Origin: Phymatolithon calcareum | Lineage: Eukaryota > Rhodophyta > Florideophyceae > Hapalidiales | Length of the DNA: 64,000 bases | Assembly: GCA_977006965.1 (NCBI GenBank) | Contig: OZ345357.1 | Coordinates: 2,480,001-2,544,000, forward strand | Direction: 5' to 3' | In this document: positions 10,741-20,979 of the stretch, piece after piece | Numbering within the stretch: position 1 is the stretch's first letter | How the letters are laid out: each line of letters starts with the position of its first letter | Notes under the pieces: model-generated | Seen by the model: the letters and a program-made list of their open reading frames with translations, nothing else | Told to the model about the DNA's origin: nothing | Databases searched by the model: none | Position numbers and translations under genes: made by a program

Positions 10741-11012
10741 GTAGCTTGGGTATACCCGGCAGGGCTATGTTAGGAGTGCGAGATTGAAAGGAAGGCTAAT
10801 CGGAGTCGGAAGCCCAGCCTCCAGTTCGCGGAAGAAGTTGAAGCTACTGTAGACTGGGAAGCAATAAGATTCGGAGAAGAGGAATCTTTTGTGACAATAT
10901 CGTGATAGATACCGCAAATGAGGAATTGTGCCGTGAGAAACCACTCTAGTAGAGTACTCAAGTTTCTGAACAGTTAGAAGCTGTTTTCAAACAGCCCCAG
11001 ACGCTTACCTTT

Positions 11013-11050
11013 TGCGTGAGCGATCTTTCCGCATTAAAGAAAGAAAGATA
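11013..11050 (+). repeat. Orphan LINE-type 3' tail
   Basis: The segment GCGATCTTTCCGCATTAAAG followed by AAAGAAAG repeats the tail of the minus-strand LINE fragment (complement of 9064-9036) almost exactly. No matching coding sequence precedes it, so it is either an extremely 5'-truncated insertion or a SINE sharing the LINE tail. Confidence 0.5.
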
Positions 11051-11051
11051 C

Positions 11052-11097
11052 CTCAATTACCGGCAAATGCCTATAGGCATTTGCCGGTATTTGAGGC
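11052..11097. repeat. 46-bp inverted repeat with one mismatched pair
   Basis: The sequence is self-complementary around CCTATAGG (centre between 11074 and 11075), with 23-bp arms. The inner 32 bp are perfect and the only mismatch is the 11058/11091 pair. It directly follows the LINE tail. It could form a cruciform or a short hairpin RNA. Confidence 0.75.
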
Positions 11098-11180
11098 AAT
11101 AGATTCAGTTTTCGCAGATTTCTGTTTAATTGAAGCTCCCTTTGTCATTTATCATTGCACCTGAGAGAGAAGTACGAGTG

Positions 11181-11276
11181 GTTAGTGGGGAGAACGGCAA
11201 ATAGAGCAAGAATTTTTAACTTCAAAAAAGAACTTAAATTTTTTTACTCTACAGTATTTGCCGTTCTCCCGACTAG
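11181..11276. mobile_element. Foldback/MITE-like element, about 95 bp
   Basis: GGGGAGAACGGCAAATA near 11187-11203 is mirrored by TATTTGCCGTTCTCCC at 11255-11270, and the outer bases (GTTAGT / ACTAGC) also pair. The AT-rich interior partly folds too. The structure is a short terminal-inverted-repeat element with no coding capacity. Target duplications could not be defined. Confidence 0.5.
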
Positions 11277-11441
11277 CCGCTTGTGCTTACACTACATGTT
11301 CATGGCAATGTTGGAAGTAGGAATGGATCTTCGCTGAAGTCCCATTCCTTCTTCCAACCAGAGTGGGCTTCTTGAGAATTCATCAAAATCGCGGCATAGA
11401 CCCAATCAAAAAAGTCCTCATTACCAGTCATTATTTCGTGG

Positions 11442-11676
11442 ACTGGTTACGAGGACGCGGCATAGGTTTTCAGTGGCTGATTTCACGTACAATGTTGATT
11501 TGCAAACTTTCGCTTCAGATGTTTTCGCACACTTTTGGTCAAAAACTTGAAACTTCACGAAAAGTTTGGTTGAAAAGCAATTCAATTTCCGAAAACTAAA
11601 ACTCGTTATGAGAAATAATGTCCCATAGATGAACACATCAGCCACGCCAAACCTATGCCGCGTCCTCATTACCAGT
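11442..11676. mobile_element. 235-bp MITE with terminal inverted repeats of about 40 bp
   Basis: The left terminus ACTGGTTACGAGGACGCGGC (11442 on) is matched by the complement of GCCGCGTCCTCATTACCAGT (ending at 11676), with two mismatches in 28 bp. The similarity continues inward through GGCTGA. A second partial copy of the repeat (GTCCTCATTACCAGT at 11414-11428) lies just outside the left end, suggesting nested insertion or an older terminus. No ORF is present. Confidence 0.6.
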
Positions 11677-12540
11677 GAAAATATTTGGGACTGGAATTGC
11701 CGACTTTTCCAGACTGGTAGTGCGGACGCAAAAATCGAATTCTCAAGAAGGTCCCTCAACTTATGAATGTACACGACCGCTCCGTGCACAAAGTATCGCT
11801 TGCAATTCTGTTTCTCGTCTTTACAACGTGCTGAAGTTCTGCTCCGACAGCAGTATTCCGCTCCTTCAACCCAGGGTTGTGCAAAGTACCATCATCAATA
11901 CGGACATAATAATGCTCTCCATCTACAACACATATCATGTTCTATTCCCGTGAAACCTTCCGCCTGTCAAATTGAAAGCACCTTGATTCTGCTCTCCAGT
12001 ATTACCATCGCCACGTTTATATTGCCAACTTGTCAGGACATATAGTGGAAATGGAAAGTACCGTATGCAGTAGCACCATTTGTAAGAGCACCTTTTGCAT
12101 AGACGAAAAGCCCTCGTCGTTATCCATCATTCCTGTGGACCCCACATTGTGTGTGGACTCTGCATTGTGGGTCCTTGTTCCAACGGTCTCGTAATTACTT
12201 TCGAGGCTAGTAATTGTCTTGTGTTTGTTAGTTGTAATTGTCCTACGACTCTGAGTGTTGTATCATTTAGCCTCCTCATTTAGATGTTCGAGTCCCTCAT
12301 ATTCTAGGTACCCAACTGATTCGAATCGGAGGAAGAAGAGGGAGACAGAGATTTCCATTTTACCATTATCACAGTATACCAGATTTGTCAAGGCGTTGCC
12401 TGACTCTCTTCAAGATCCCTCAACCGCAAAATCTGCGTGTGAGTGATCGACTTACCTGTGGTTCATCGATTCCTCTAAACCACCGTTCTCACTTTTGACG
12501 ACAATTCCCACTGCCAATTGGCCATGCAATCTTCCTCAAA
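11677..12540. other. Gap of about 0.86 kb with no recognisable content
   Basis: Only short, low-complexity-biased ORFs. I found no transposon ends, family matches or splice-supported exons. It presumably holds the upstream region of the duplicated methyltransferase unit. Confidence 0.35.
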
Positions 12541-12779
12541 TCAGAGTTATGTTTTCCGCAGTATTGGCACCATTTCATTGGCCCGTTTCGATTTGACCAG
12601 CTGACAGCAGGGCACAGCGGTTCCGATCGGAGTGTGATGATATCCTTCATATGGCCCCAATTGTCCCTTCACACATGTCCTTCCTGATCTGGGGGGCCAA
12701 TCCCTTTGGCCCAGTCGTCTATGTCATAACACGGAGCTGATGGGCCCTGTACGATCCGAGCATTAGAATCCCGTTGCGT

Positions 12780-12938
12780 ATGGCGTCCAGTCGCCTCTCA
12801 GAGCCCATTTCTACTTATGCGGCCTCGCCAGCAATCCCCATCGAGTATCAAAACCCTCATAAGCGCGAGCCAACGTATCGCCGAAAAGCCGTCAATACTC
12901 CTTCCGTCATAACCCAACGAAGCTTGTTCCCCGGATGA
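12780..12938 (+). pseudogene. Frameshifted N-terminal extension of methyltransferase copy 1
   Basis: An ATG at 12780 opens a 52-codon frame beginning MASSRLSEPISTYAASPAIP, aligned with the first residues of copy 2 (MASTRLPQPISTFAASPAIR). Near 12872-12886 copy 1 lacks 4 nt relative to copy 2, so the frame is lost and ends at TGA 12936-12938. That stop overlaps the internal ATG (12935) of the remaining ORF. The likely organelle-targeting leader is therefore disconnected from the enzyme. Confidence 0.65.
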
Positions 12939-13603
12939 CGATCCCAGCGAGGCCGCACGAAAGCGCCATGGAGACGGCAGATGAATGGGATGAAATATGG
13001 CGAAACGGCATAGATCCCGGCACATTATTCGACGCGAAGTGTCCCTCACCCGCACTAGTCGCCGCCGTCGAGGCCGGTTGGATGCCAGAAAGGACAGGAA
13101 CAGCGCTAGTACCGGGCTGTGGACGCGGATACGATGTGGAGCTGCTTGCGCGCAGCGATCGTTTTGCGCGAGTGATTGGACTCGACATTTCATCCGCCGC
13201 CGTCAACGTCGCACGTGACTATCTCAACGGACGCGATCTCGACGCCGCGCGTTGGGAGGTGCGTTGTGCTGACTTTTTTGATTTTCCGGTTGAAGAGAAA
13301 ATGCAATTTGTGCTCGATTACACCTTTCTGTGTGCGTTACCGCTCTCGATGCGTTCGCAATGGGCGGGGCGTATGAGAGAGCTCATTGCCGATGGTGGAT
13401 CTCTTGTTACGATCATGTTCCCGCTTGGAAGGAAGGCAGAAGAGGGCGGGCCGCCGCATTGGGTGTCATTCGAACTTTTTGAAGAGTTGCTGGAGGGGAA
13501 GGGGTTTAAGGCGGTTGATGGACCGAGAATGCTAGATGATACACAGTGCCATGCCGGGAGGGAAGGAATGACTGGGTATGCGCGATGGCTGCGCGTTGAC
13601 TGA
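12935..13603 (+). CDS. TPMT-family (HOL-like) S-adenosylmethionine methyltransferase, copy 1, short form
   Basis: The product has 222 residues. The WDEIWRNGIDPGTLFD start (17-32), motif I VPGCGRGYD (59-67), the acidic GLDIS end of beta-2 (82-86) and GSLVTIMFPLG are hallmarks of the thiopurine/thiol methyltransferase family. In plants and algae these enzymes transfer methyl from SAM to halides, bisulfide or thiocyanate and release methyl halides. The start used is the ATG at 12935, because the upstream leader present in copy 2 is out of frame. The enzyme core itself is intact, so it could work in the cytosol. Confidence 0.85.
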   Translation: MTIPARPHESAMETADEWDEIWRNGIDPGTLFDAKCPSPALVAAVEAGWMPERTGTALVPGCGRGYDVELLARSDRFARVIGLDISSAAVNVARDYLNGRDLDAARWEVRCADFFDFPVEEKMQFVLDYTFLCALPLSMRSQWAGRMRELIADGGSLVTIMFPLGRKAEEGGPPHWVSFELFEELLEGKGFKAVDGPRMLDDTQCHAGREGMTGYARWLRVD

Positions 13604-13891
13604 GCAAATTGCCTGGAGGACTCTTCAGGTTATCAGCATTGGCGACATTCTAAATCTCATGCGAGAGGATTCTTTTCCTGAGTATTTTTCAACCCAACTA
13701 TTGTAGATTATATGCATACCATAAAACTGAACAAGAAGTTCTACTGTACTCTACATGTACTTCCCCTCGCACCGTAGTTGACAGATCTAATGGTTTGTTT
13801 TCTGCGGTATTGGCACCATTTCATTGGCTTACTGCTTACATCTGAGGCCAAGTTAGCTCCGAACGATCCGATCATTGGAATCCCGTTGACC

Positions 13892-14722
13892 ATGGCATCC
13901 ACTCGTCTCCCACAACCCATTTCTACATTCGCGGCCTCGCCAGCAATCCGCATCGAGTATCAAAGCCCTCATAAGCAAAAGCTGTCCAGCGTATCGCCGA
14001 AAAGCCGTCAATACTCCTTCCGCCATAACCCAACGAAGCTTGTTCCCCGGATGACGACCCCAGCGACGCCGCACGAAATGAGCGCCGTGGAGATGGAATT
14101 TGATTGGGATGAAATGTGGCGAAACGGCGTAGATCCCGGCGAATATTTTGACAAGGAGTATCCCTCACCCGCTCTAGTCGCCGCCGTCGAGGCCGGTTGG
14201 ATGCCAGAAAGGACAGGAACAGCGCTAATACCGGGCTGTGGGCGCGGATACGATGTGGAGCTGCTCGCGCGCAGCGACCGTTTTGCGCGAGTGATTGGAC
14301 TCGACATTTCATCTACCGCTGTCAACGTCGCACGTGACTATCTCAACGGACGCGGTCTCGACGCCGCGCGTTGGGAGGTGCGTTGTGCTGACTTTTTTGA
14401 TTTTCGGGTTGAAGAGAAAATGCAATTTGTGTTCGATTACACCTTTCTGTGCGCACTGCCGCTCTCGATGCGTTCGCAATGGGCGGGGCGTATGAGAGAG
14501 CTCATTGCTGATGGTGGATCTCTTGTTACGATCATGTTCCCGCTTGGAAGGAAGGCAGAAGAGGGCGGGCCGCCGCACGGGGTGTCTTTCGAACTTTTTG
14601 AAGAGTTGCTGGGTGGGAAGGGGTTTAAGGCGGTTGATGGACCGAGAATGCTAGATGATACACAGTGCCATGCCAGGAGGGAAGGAACGACCGGATATGC
14701 GCGGTGGCTGCGCGTTGACTGA
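13892..14722 (+). CDS. TPMT-family (HOL-like) S-adenosylmethionine methyltransferase, copy 2, with N-terminal extension
   Basis: The product has 276 residues from the ATG at 13892, which is the start corresponding to the MAS(S/T)RL start in copy 1; the frame is open further upstream to 13778. Residues 1-55 are basic, rich in Ser/Arg/Pro and nearly free of acidic residues, like a transit peptide. The catalytic core carries the same motifs as copy 1 (WDEMWRNGVDPGEYFD, IPGCGRGYD, GLDIS). Expected activity: SAM-dependent methylation of halide ions or small thiols, possibly in an organelle. It converges on the RWP-RK-like gene 382 bp away. Confidence 0.87.
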   Translation: MASTRLPQPISTFAASPAIRIEYQSPHKQKLSSVSPKSRQYSFRHNPTKLVPRMTTPATPHEMSAVEMEFDWDEMWRNGVDPGEYFDKEYPSPALVAAVEAGWMPERTGTALIPGCGRGYDVELLARSDRFARVIGLDISSTAVNVARDYLNGRGLDAARWEVRCADFFDFRVEEKMQFVFDYTFLCALPLSMRSQWAGRMRELIADGGSLVTIMFPLGRKAEEGGPPHGVSFELFEELLGGKGFKAVDGPRMLDDTQCHARREGTTGYARWLRVD

Positions 14723-15104
14723 ACAAATTGCCTGGACTCTCCAGGTTATCAGCATTGGCGACATTCTAAGTTCCTGGCGAGAGGATTGTTTTCTTGAATG
14801 TTTTTCACTGAACATTCCCAACTACTGTAAGCTTATATACGTACCATAAAACCGAACAAGAAGTTCTACAGTACTCTGGTTCCCCTCGCACAGTGATTGC
14901 CTATCGGACGCACAGAACTTTCCCTGAAGTACTTCTTGGACCATAGAGCTAAGGAAACTGTTTAGCAGTTTTCAAATAATTGATTACTACTCGTTTATCC
15001 ATAATATAAGAAACCATCACCTTTCGGATCTGGGGCATAGAAGACTCGAATGATCGAGCCTAAATTGTGTTTGCAGTACTTCCTTGTTTGCTCAAAGGTT
15101 TAGT

Positions 15105-16586
15105 TCACAAATAGGAAATCTCGTGAGAAACCGGAGGACTTACGTTAATCTCAGACGTACTAGTGTTGCAGCCTTCTTCACTTTCCTGAGCTTGAAAATT
15201 GCGTACTACGGACAATCGCCCAAAACCATAACCCAGATTATGGTCTGCATGCGTGTATTCCCACGGTGGCTGTGCATCCCAGTTAGGGTCGAGGCACCAG
15301 ATCGAAGCCACCCTTGTGAACTCTTGGTAAAACTCCTCCGTCAAATAGTCCTTCAAAATGGCGAATCGCTCAAGTCGGTATTTTTTGATGTCCGCCTGCA
15401 ACTCTTTTATCGTTGTCACCACGTCTTCTGTTATTGTCATCCCAGCACTCACTCGGGCCTTCACCCCGTGCGCACCGCCAAGTAGGAGACGTAACGTAAG
15501 CAACGACAATCTTAGCTCACTTGAATGAACCATGAGCGCCCGTGCGGGCCACTCATTGATGCCAAATGCACGAATCCTATCTTTCAGCCACGTGGTCGAC
15601 ACTTTCAGCAGCGCTGCGACTTCGTCGCGCTGACAGAGAAGTAGCGGAAAGATATCCCTTGGTTGGAAGTGCTGGTAGCGTTGTCGCGATGATACCCGCT
15701 TAAACCGGTTGCGCAGCTCAATGATCTTGTTCCTTGCTCGCTGAGTCATGAGAATGTCTAATGACTCTGAATGGATTGGACGTCCAGCGGTGTTTGCGTT
15801 TTCAATATAGCCTGCTGGCTGAACGTTGTGGAAAGGCACTATGGGGTCCATGATCATGCGTCCTGTGGCGACGGAAAAGCTGTTTTTCTCGGCCTCGACA
15901 ATGTCCTCGGGCCTCCGTAGAAAGATTTCGCCACTGTTTGAGAACTGCAAAGTCGTGTACAACTGCTGCTGGAAGGACTCTGGGAAGAAAATCTCGTCCC
16001 CGTTGAAGAACAGGTCACATACATGTATCGTTTCAACACCCAACGGATTCTTCTGAAATGCCGTCGAGTCAACCACAATCGCTCTTGTCGGCGGCGTCCC
16101 AATCTTAACCCCCTTGTGCTCGTACGTCATATAGCTTATAATTGTCAGGGTAGGCGCGTTGATAGTGTGACCTGGGAGGCGTCGAAGAACAAGGTGTCCG
16201 TCATAGCCGCAGAACTCCTCCGGCAGCAAAATGTCAACCCAGGAGAATCGTCCTCTCTCATTCAGGTTTGTCCACGTCGTCGGCGATGCGTAATTCTTTC
16301 CAGGTAGCGCTTGCCTCCTAAGACCGTGCGTCCATGGTTCATCTGATGTCTGACCGAATATGACGCAATTGGGCAGCAGCGCGGACTTTTGTCGAAAAAC
16401 TTGCAGTTCCATTTCCCAACACATCAACTCGGCTTCTGGAACAGAATTGTCGACAGTGACGATGCACACAAAGCGCACAATTGGCAGATCATCTTCTCTT
16501 GTCACCTTGATGCGAGCGTGACCATCATTGATGATTGCCGTGTTCTGTGGCGAGATTGGGATATTTTCTGTTTTGACTCCGAGCAT
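15105..16586 (-). CDS. Protein with RWP-RK-like DNA-binding region
   Basis: A 493-residue single-exon ORF from the ATG at 16586. Residues 311-351 (DIFPLLLCQRDEVAALLKVS then TTWLKDRIRAFGINEWPARAL) fit the RWP-RK helix-turn-helix: F.lp..eAA..L.v..T.LK...R.fGI..WP.R. The final Lys is replaced (WPARAL). RWP-RK proteins are plant/algal transcription factors for nitrogen responses and gamete differentiation. The 300-residue N-terminal part has mixed strands and helices and is unrecognised. After the motif come a helical region (VTTIKELQADIKKYRLERFA) and an acidic, Ser-rich tail. The substitution and the single motif make this moderately secure. Confidence 0.6.
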   Translation of the reverse strand: MLGVKTENIPISPQNTAIINDGHARIKVTREDDLPIVRFVCIVTVDNSVPEAELMCWEMELQVFRQKSALLPNCVIFGQTSDEPWTHGLRRQALPGKNYASPTTWTNLNERGRFSWVDILLPEEFCGYDGHLVLRRLPGHTINAPTLTIISYMTYEHKGVKIGTPPTRAIVVDSTAFQKNPLGVETIHVCDLFFNGDEIFFPESFQQQLYTTLQFSNSGEIFLRRPEDIVEAEKNSFSVATGRMIMDPIVPFHNVQPAGYIENANTAGRPIHSESLDILMTQRARNKIIELRNRFKRVSSRQRYQHFQPRDIFPLLLCQRDEVAALLKVSTTWLKDRIRAFGINEWPARALMVHSSELRLSLLTLRLLLGGAHGVKARVSAGMTITEDVVTTIKELQADIKKYRLERFAILKDYLTEEFYQEFTRVASIWCLDPNWDAQPPWEYTHADHNLGYGFGRLSVVRNFQAQESEEGCNTSTSEINVSPPVSHEISYL

Positions 16587-17603
16587 GCTGCTTGCTATTC
16601 GCCTGGCCTTATCGAGCTTTTCTTGTTCTATAGTCTCTCATTGACAGATGACGAAAGTGATTCGGTTTTAACGTAAAGCGGAATAGTGTGATTTCAAATC
16701 TCCTGCATGGACAAAAGAGATAACGGGAAGAAGGGAGAGCACCAAAGGCCACGACATTCACCCTGGATTACCTCTTTTTTTCTTGAAGTTGAAGGGAAAG
16801 TCAATTCAGATTGACGCGATGAAACAGTGCGTTGGAAGACGGGAAGGAACTTTTAAATCACAACTAGAGCTCAGTCTGAGCTCAAATCAGAATGTTTCCA
16901 CTGCCAAACAAAGACCTGAAAATATTTCGTCATTGAAATGCGCACGCCTGTCCTGAGTTCTGTTGCATTTATTTCGATAAAACATAGTAGTCTACATTTG
17001 GAGTTCCCAGAGCGTACGGCAATGGGGAGAGAAAATGGAGAGGGATTGATAGAACGTGCCAGAGTCGCTTCAAGCTCACTGCAGACAACTTCAAAGTACG
17101 TTTTTTGAATTTTCTAATTTTCAGGCGTGCTCGCATTAGAAAATTTTATGGACAAAAACGAAGCCGAAAATTCGCGTAGAGTTCTACAGTACCTTTTTTC
17201 AAAAATGGATTTGGAAACACTGAATTAGACTCAGTTTACGCTCGCCAGTGCTCGATTCTGGTCTCGACTTCTTTCATCTTTCGTTCATCGAAACCTGATT
17301 TTGATTTTGAAACCTTGTCCAGGAAACCTCGCATAACATTGCAAGATTTTTTGGCTCTGGATACAATGAAAATAGAGTCCAATTCGACAGCTTCCAAACC
17401 ACCACTTCACTTGACGGGTCAGGTTCTTGAAACTGACAAGTGCAAACTAGGAGAATGATAATCAAAGCGATAGCCTATCTAGAGAGCCTGGCGGTCGATA
17501 AGCAAGATATAAATGTTAATGTTTATCACAACAGGGCGACAATTCATCAGCACAGACAAAATAGTAAGTATGCTTCGCAATCCCCAAGTTCAGTCTCCAT
17601 GAA
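16587..17603. other. 1.0-kb intergenic region, nothing recognised
   Basis: This AT-rich spacer lies between the start of the RWP-RK-like gene and the end of the alpha/beta hydrolase gene. It contains a small inverted repeat (ATTTTCTAAT / ATTAGAAAAT near 17112-17149) and no convincing ORF. It should hold the promoter of the RWP-RK-like gene at its left end. Confidence 0.35.
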
Positions 17604-19031
17604 CTATACTTTGCTCTTTTCGGCGTTCATAAAAGCCTTTTCCACAAATGGCAGCACCACACCAGTCCATTGTCTAGGGTCTTTGTCGAAAAGCGCACAA
17701 TGCGCAGCGTCATCAACTTTAAGAAAAGCGACCATACCCTTCGTATCGCGCTTCGCCTTTGCAGCCGCCTCATAAATATCCCGTCCATGCTTGTACGGCA
17801 CAATGTCATCGGCGGTACTATGAGCCACGAGAAGTGGACACGCGAGCCTAGGGGCGGCATCAATTGCGCCTCGACGGTTCAAAATCATTCCGAGTCGACA
17901 CATAAGGATGCGACCAGCGACCCAGAATACGAGGGCACGGACGGTACGTGTGTGGTTCTGCGAGAGATAATTTTCACTCAGAACCTCAAGATGGTGAATG
18001 AGGAGATGGTCCGGACGTGTGTACGGGTTCTCAGCCACAACGCACTGCATTAGGTCCGGGCGGAGAGCGGCCGCCAAAATGCTACTGGACGCACCAGCAG
18101 AGGTGCCCACTACCGCCACGCGCTTCGCACCACGCATAGTGCGTAGATACTCCACGGCGGCCACGACATCGTACTGCTCGCGGGCTCCAAAGGTGGTACC
18201 GCGATTCACGAGCGGACTGGCACTATCGCTTAGCCCGTGCTCACTCAGGTCGAACAGAAGCACTGCCCATCCGCGCTGCAGGAAGGCTGCAGCGTGACGG
18301 AGAAAGTTTCGACGGTCGCGACCAGCGCCATGCACGAAGACAACCATGTTTCGTGCGTTTTCAGGGTTCGTGACGGGTTCATCGGAACCTGATGCACAAG
18401 CGCTTCCCGGCGGTGTGGGGGTGAATTCTCGTAATGAAGAGTTCGGAAGGGATTGGGTGAATGATAGTGCAGACGGTGCAGGGATAAACCAGCCGCGCAG
18501 GACAACGTTGAAGCGATTCTTGAACTCGACGTTTTCAAATGGTACACCGAGGTTAAGGAGAGGGTCATGTACGAAGCCCTTCCAGTATGGCGGAAGGTCG
18601 CGGTTTCCAAGCCCCTTCTGATACCATGGTGGACGCATGGCGACCTCGGTGGCAAAGAAACAGACGGCGGCGACGTACCATGAGACGACGGATAAAAAGT
18701 AGATCAATAAAGTGCGTGTGGGCATGAAAGAGAGCGGAATGGTGAGCGGAAGCAGAAGGGTGAGGATAATGCTGATGGGTTTGAAGAGAAGATGGGGCGA
18801 GGTGACAAACTCGCCAACCTCAGCCTCTACTTTCTGCTGTGTTTGGGCGAGGTCGCGTTGAATGTTTTGCAATAGGGCTTTTGCACGGCCATCGCGAAGA
18901 AGTTTTCGGGCCTTTCGAGCAGAGGAGAGGACACTGCGGACACCAAGGGATTTGGCCTTTGAGCGGAAGGATTGGGTCAGAGAGCGAATGTTGCGGTTAT
19001 GCAGACCGGCCTCCAGGGCGACATTGTTCAT
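17604..19031 (-). CDS. Membrane-anchored alpha/beta-hydrolase (serine hydrolase)
   Basis: The product has 475 residues from ATG 19031. A basic amphipathic N-terminus with a likely coiled coil (40-75) precedes two hydrophobic segments (about 86-103 and 106-127). The hydrolase fold follows: VFVHGAGRDRRNF oxyanion-hole loop (231-243), VGTSAGAS nucleophile elbow with Ser311, acid in AHSTADDIVP (about 413) and catalytic His in DDAAHCALF (about 444). Such proteins are esterases, lipases or acyl-transferases at membranes; the substrate is unknown. It resembles ABHD/FrsA-like enzymes but carries its own two-helix anchor. Confidence 0.82.
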   Translation of the reverse strand: MNNVALEAGLHNRNIRSLTQSFRSKAKSLGVRSVLSSARKARKLLRDGRAKALLQNIQRDLAQTQQKVEAEVGEFVTSPHLLFKPISIILTLLLPLTIPLSFMPTRTLLIYFLSVVSWYVAAVCFFATEVAMRPPWYQKGLGNRDLPPYWKGFVHDPLLNLGVPFENVEFKNRFNVVLRGWFIPAPSALSFTQSLPNSSLREFTPTPPGSACASGSDEPVTNPENARNMVVFVHGAGRDRRNFLRHAAAFLQRGWAVLLFDLSEHGLSDSASPLVNRGTTFGAREQYDVVAAVEYLRTMRGAKRVAVVGTSAGASSSILAAALRPDLMQCVVAENPYTRPDHLLIHHLEVLSENYLSQNHTRTVRALVFWVAGRILMCRLGMILNRRGAIDAAPRLACPLLVAHSTADDIVPYKHGRDIYEAAAKAKRDTKGMVAFLKVDDAAHCALFDKDPRQWTGVVLPFVEKAFMNAEKSKV

Positions 19032-20349
19032 GGCGCACTAAGGTCACACACGAGGCTTTCGTGGCACCCGACTAGGATGATGTGCACAAGAACAGGACGG
19101 ACATGGCCAAGTGCGCGTTGGGGCGGTTAAATGAGGAAGGGATGTTAAAGTTTCGTGGAGGAGGATGGAAGATGAGCCCGCGGAGAGCAACGTCACGCCA
19201 TGCAGATGTACATTGGAGGAGCGGTGGAGATAAACTTGATCAGTATCATACAAATGCGAGCTGGGGCATTGTCCACTTCCCGTTGGTCCCAGTTGGAGTG
19301 CACGGTGCGTGGGGTCTGAAACGCGTTTTTAGTGCGATTTTGAATAAAATTTATTCAGAAAAGATTCAACATTTTCGAACTTCTATTACCAATGAAACGT
19401 AGCCACATGTCTTTTCAGAACACTATTTCCATTCCAATCATTCCACGTGTTTCTTCGTCGCTATTGCCCCAGGTTGTTTCCTTTACAAGCATCGATTACA
19501 GCCAAGCCCTTGAGCGTCGACCGAGATATCACGGGCATGCCCTGTTCAGAGCTTGATTTCTTCGTGTTTCACAACCTAAACTTCGAGAAAACTACTTACT
19601 TCCACTCAACATGTCGTCCAGGACATGCGTTCAGCACACAGACTGTAGCAAAATCGCACTAGACCATGGACTGTGCACTGGAACAGGTAGAATTCGAGTC
19701 ATGGGTAAAAAGGAACTTCCGACGAACGAAGGACAGCACTGGGCTTGCGTCTGTGGGAGCCCAGATCCGAATGTTGTGCCAACCAAGTCCAAGTAGCCTC
19801 AAGACCCAATTCCACAATTGAAAGGTCGAGACAGAATCCCTGCAACTGCAAACGCGCCGAACGCAAGAAATCAGAAAATCGACACATGAAGACCTTCTTC
19901 TAGGGACCTGGAACCTTGATAGGATCCCAAGTTCCAAGTATTGAGGGGGACACAACCATGATAGTGCTCGGAGCCCCTGATTGCCAGAGTCCACTAGTGG
20001 AAGCGTGGGTTGACAAAGTTGTGCTGGATCGACGGTTGATGTACCTTCACAGGGTGTTTTTAAAAATAATATTTCATAAAATTATGGTATGTATAATTAT
20101 TTGAAAATTATTTTTCAAATCCTACTCACTCTGCAACGACAGTAATTTACAGGTATTATATCATACACCGCTGTGGGTTGCTATTTCACTCCACATGAAC
20201 TTTGCAATTTTGTGCCCAAAAAGAAGTAGAGATTCTCCAAATACTGAAATATTTTCGAACATTTTACCGGCATCTCGTCTGATCCTTCAGCCAAACAGAA
20301 CCAGCCCTATCTTGTATCCTATACGCGGATCACTTTACCTTGCACGGCA
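19032..20349. other. 1.3-kb intergenic region
   Basis: No gene could be supported. An AT-rich, partly self-complementary stretch lies at about 20058-20125 (ATAATTATTTGAAAATTATT). Divergent promoters for the hydrolase (minus) and NDUFB9 (plus) should lie at its two ends. Confidence 0.35.
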
Positions 20350-20802
20350 ATGGGAACCGCGGCGTCGATGCCGGCCGCGCGGGCGGGCGCGTGGGAGGCT
20401 GGACTCACGCATGCGCAGCGCGTGACCCGTCTATACCGTGCTACATTGCGCAACTCGCGCGATTGGATCATCGACCGCGAGCTCTGGCTCGAGGACGCCC
20501 GCGAGATTCAGGGACGTTTCCGTGCCAACAAACACAAATCGCTTGCGGAGGGAGAGTATCTCGTTCAAAAGGGTATGGAAGATCTATTCAAGGCCCGTCA
20601 CCCAGAGCCCTACATTCCGAGCTACGCGTCCGGGTCCTCGAAATATCAGCGAAATGTCCCACCACCGCCAGAGGTTTGTCTCTCACACATTTGAATCATT
20701 TCCATAATTTCCCTTTCGTTTTTGTGATTCTAACTGAATTCTTTTATTTTGTCTCAGCTTACTGAACGGTCAATGCCCTCGCCTGAAGACGCAGTTAAAT
20801 GA
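20350..20802 (+). CDS. NDUFB9: NADH dehydrogenase (complex I) LYR subunit B22/NDUFB9, two exons
   Basis: Exon 1 is 20350-20673 and exon 2 is 20758-20802, with an 84-nt phase-0 intron (GTTTGT...GTCTCAG). The 122-residue product contains the LYR motif (QRVTRLYRATLRNSRDW), the conserved DRELWLEDAREIQGRFRANK block and GMEDLFKARHPEPYIP. This is the accessory subunit of the complex I membrane arm, which binds the mitochondrial acyl carrier protein through LYR. Exon 2 adds only LTERSMPSPEDAVK. An internal start at the Met of MPAARAG (20368) is possible. It converges on Notchless with 177 bp between. Confidence 0.88.
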
Positions 20803-20979
20803 GTCATGCAAAGCCATCTGTGTAGTTTGATATTTGAGTGGATGTGTGCTTCATAAGAGTTGCGTTCGACAAGCTCCTTCTGCCCATGGTTCATCTGCGA
20901 TACATCTTCCGGCAGTGTGAGTTCTGCGTAAAGGGTTTGTGCCATCTTGAGCATTTTTGTACTATTTACTAGCTCTACA

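Larger units (their letters stand above)
12545..14900. repeat. Tandem segmental duplication of a methyltransferase gene, two units of about 1.2 kb
   Basis: Unit 1 starts near 12547 and unit 2 near 13792; both begin TATTGGCACCATTTCATTGG. The similarity includes upstream sequence, the whole coding region and about 180 bp of 3' flank (ATTGCCTGGA...CAGGTTATCAGCATTGGCGA and the GAACAAGAAGTTCTAC tail). Coding identity is very high while the flanks diverge more, as expected for a recent duplication under selection or gene conversion. Confidence 0.85.
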
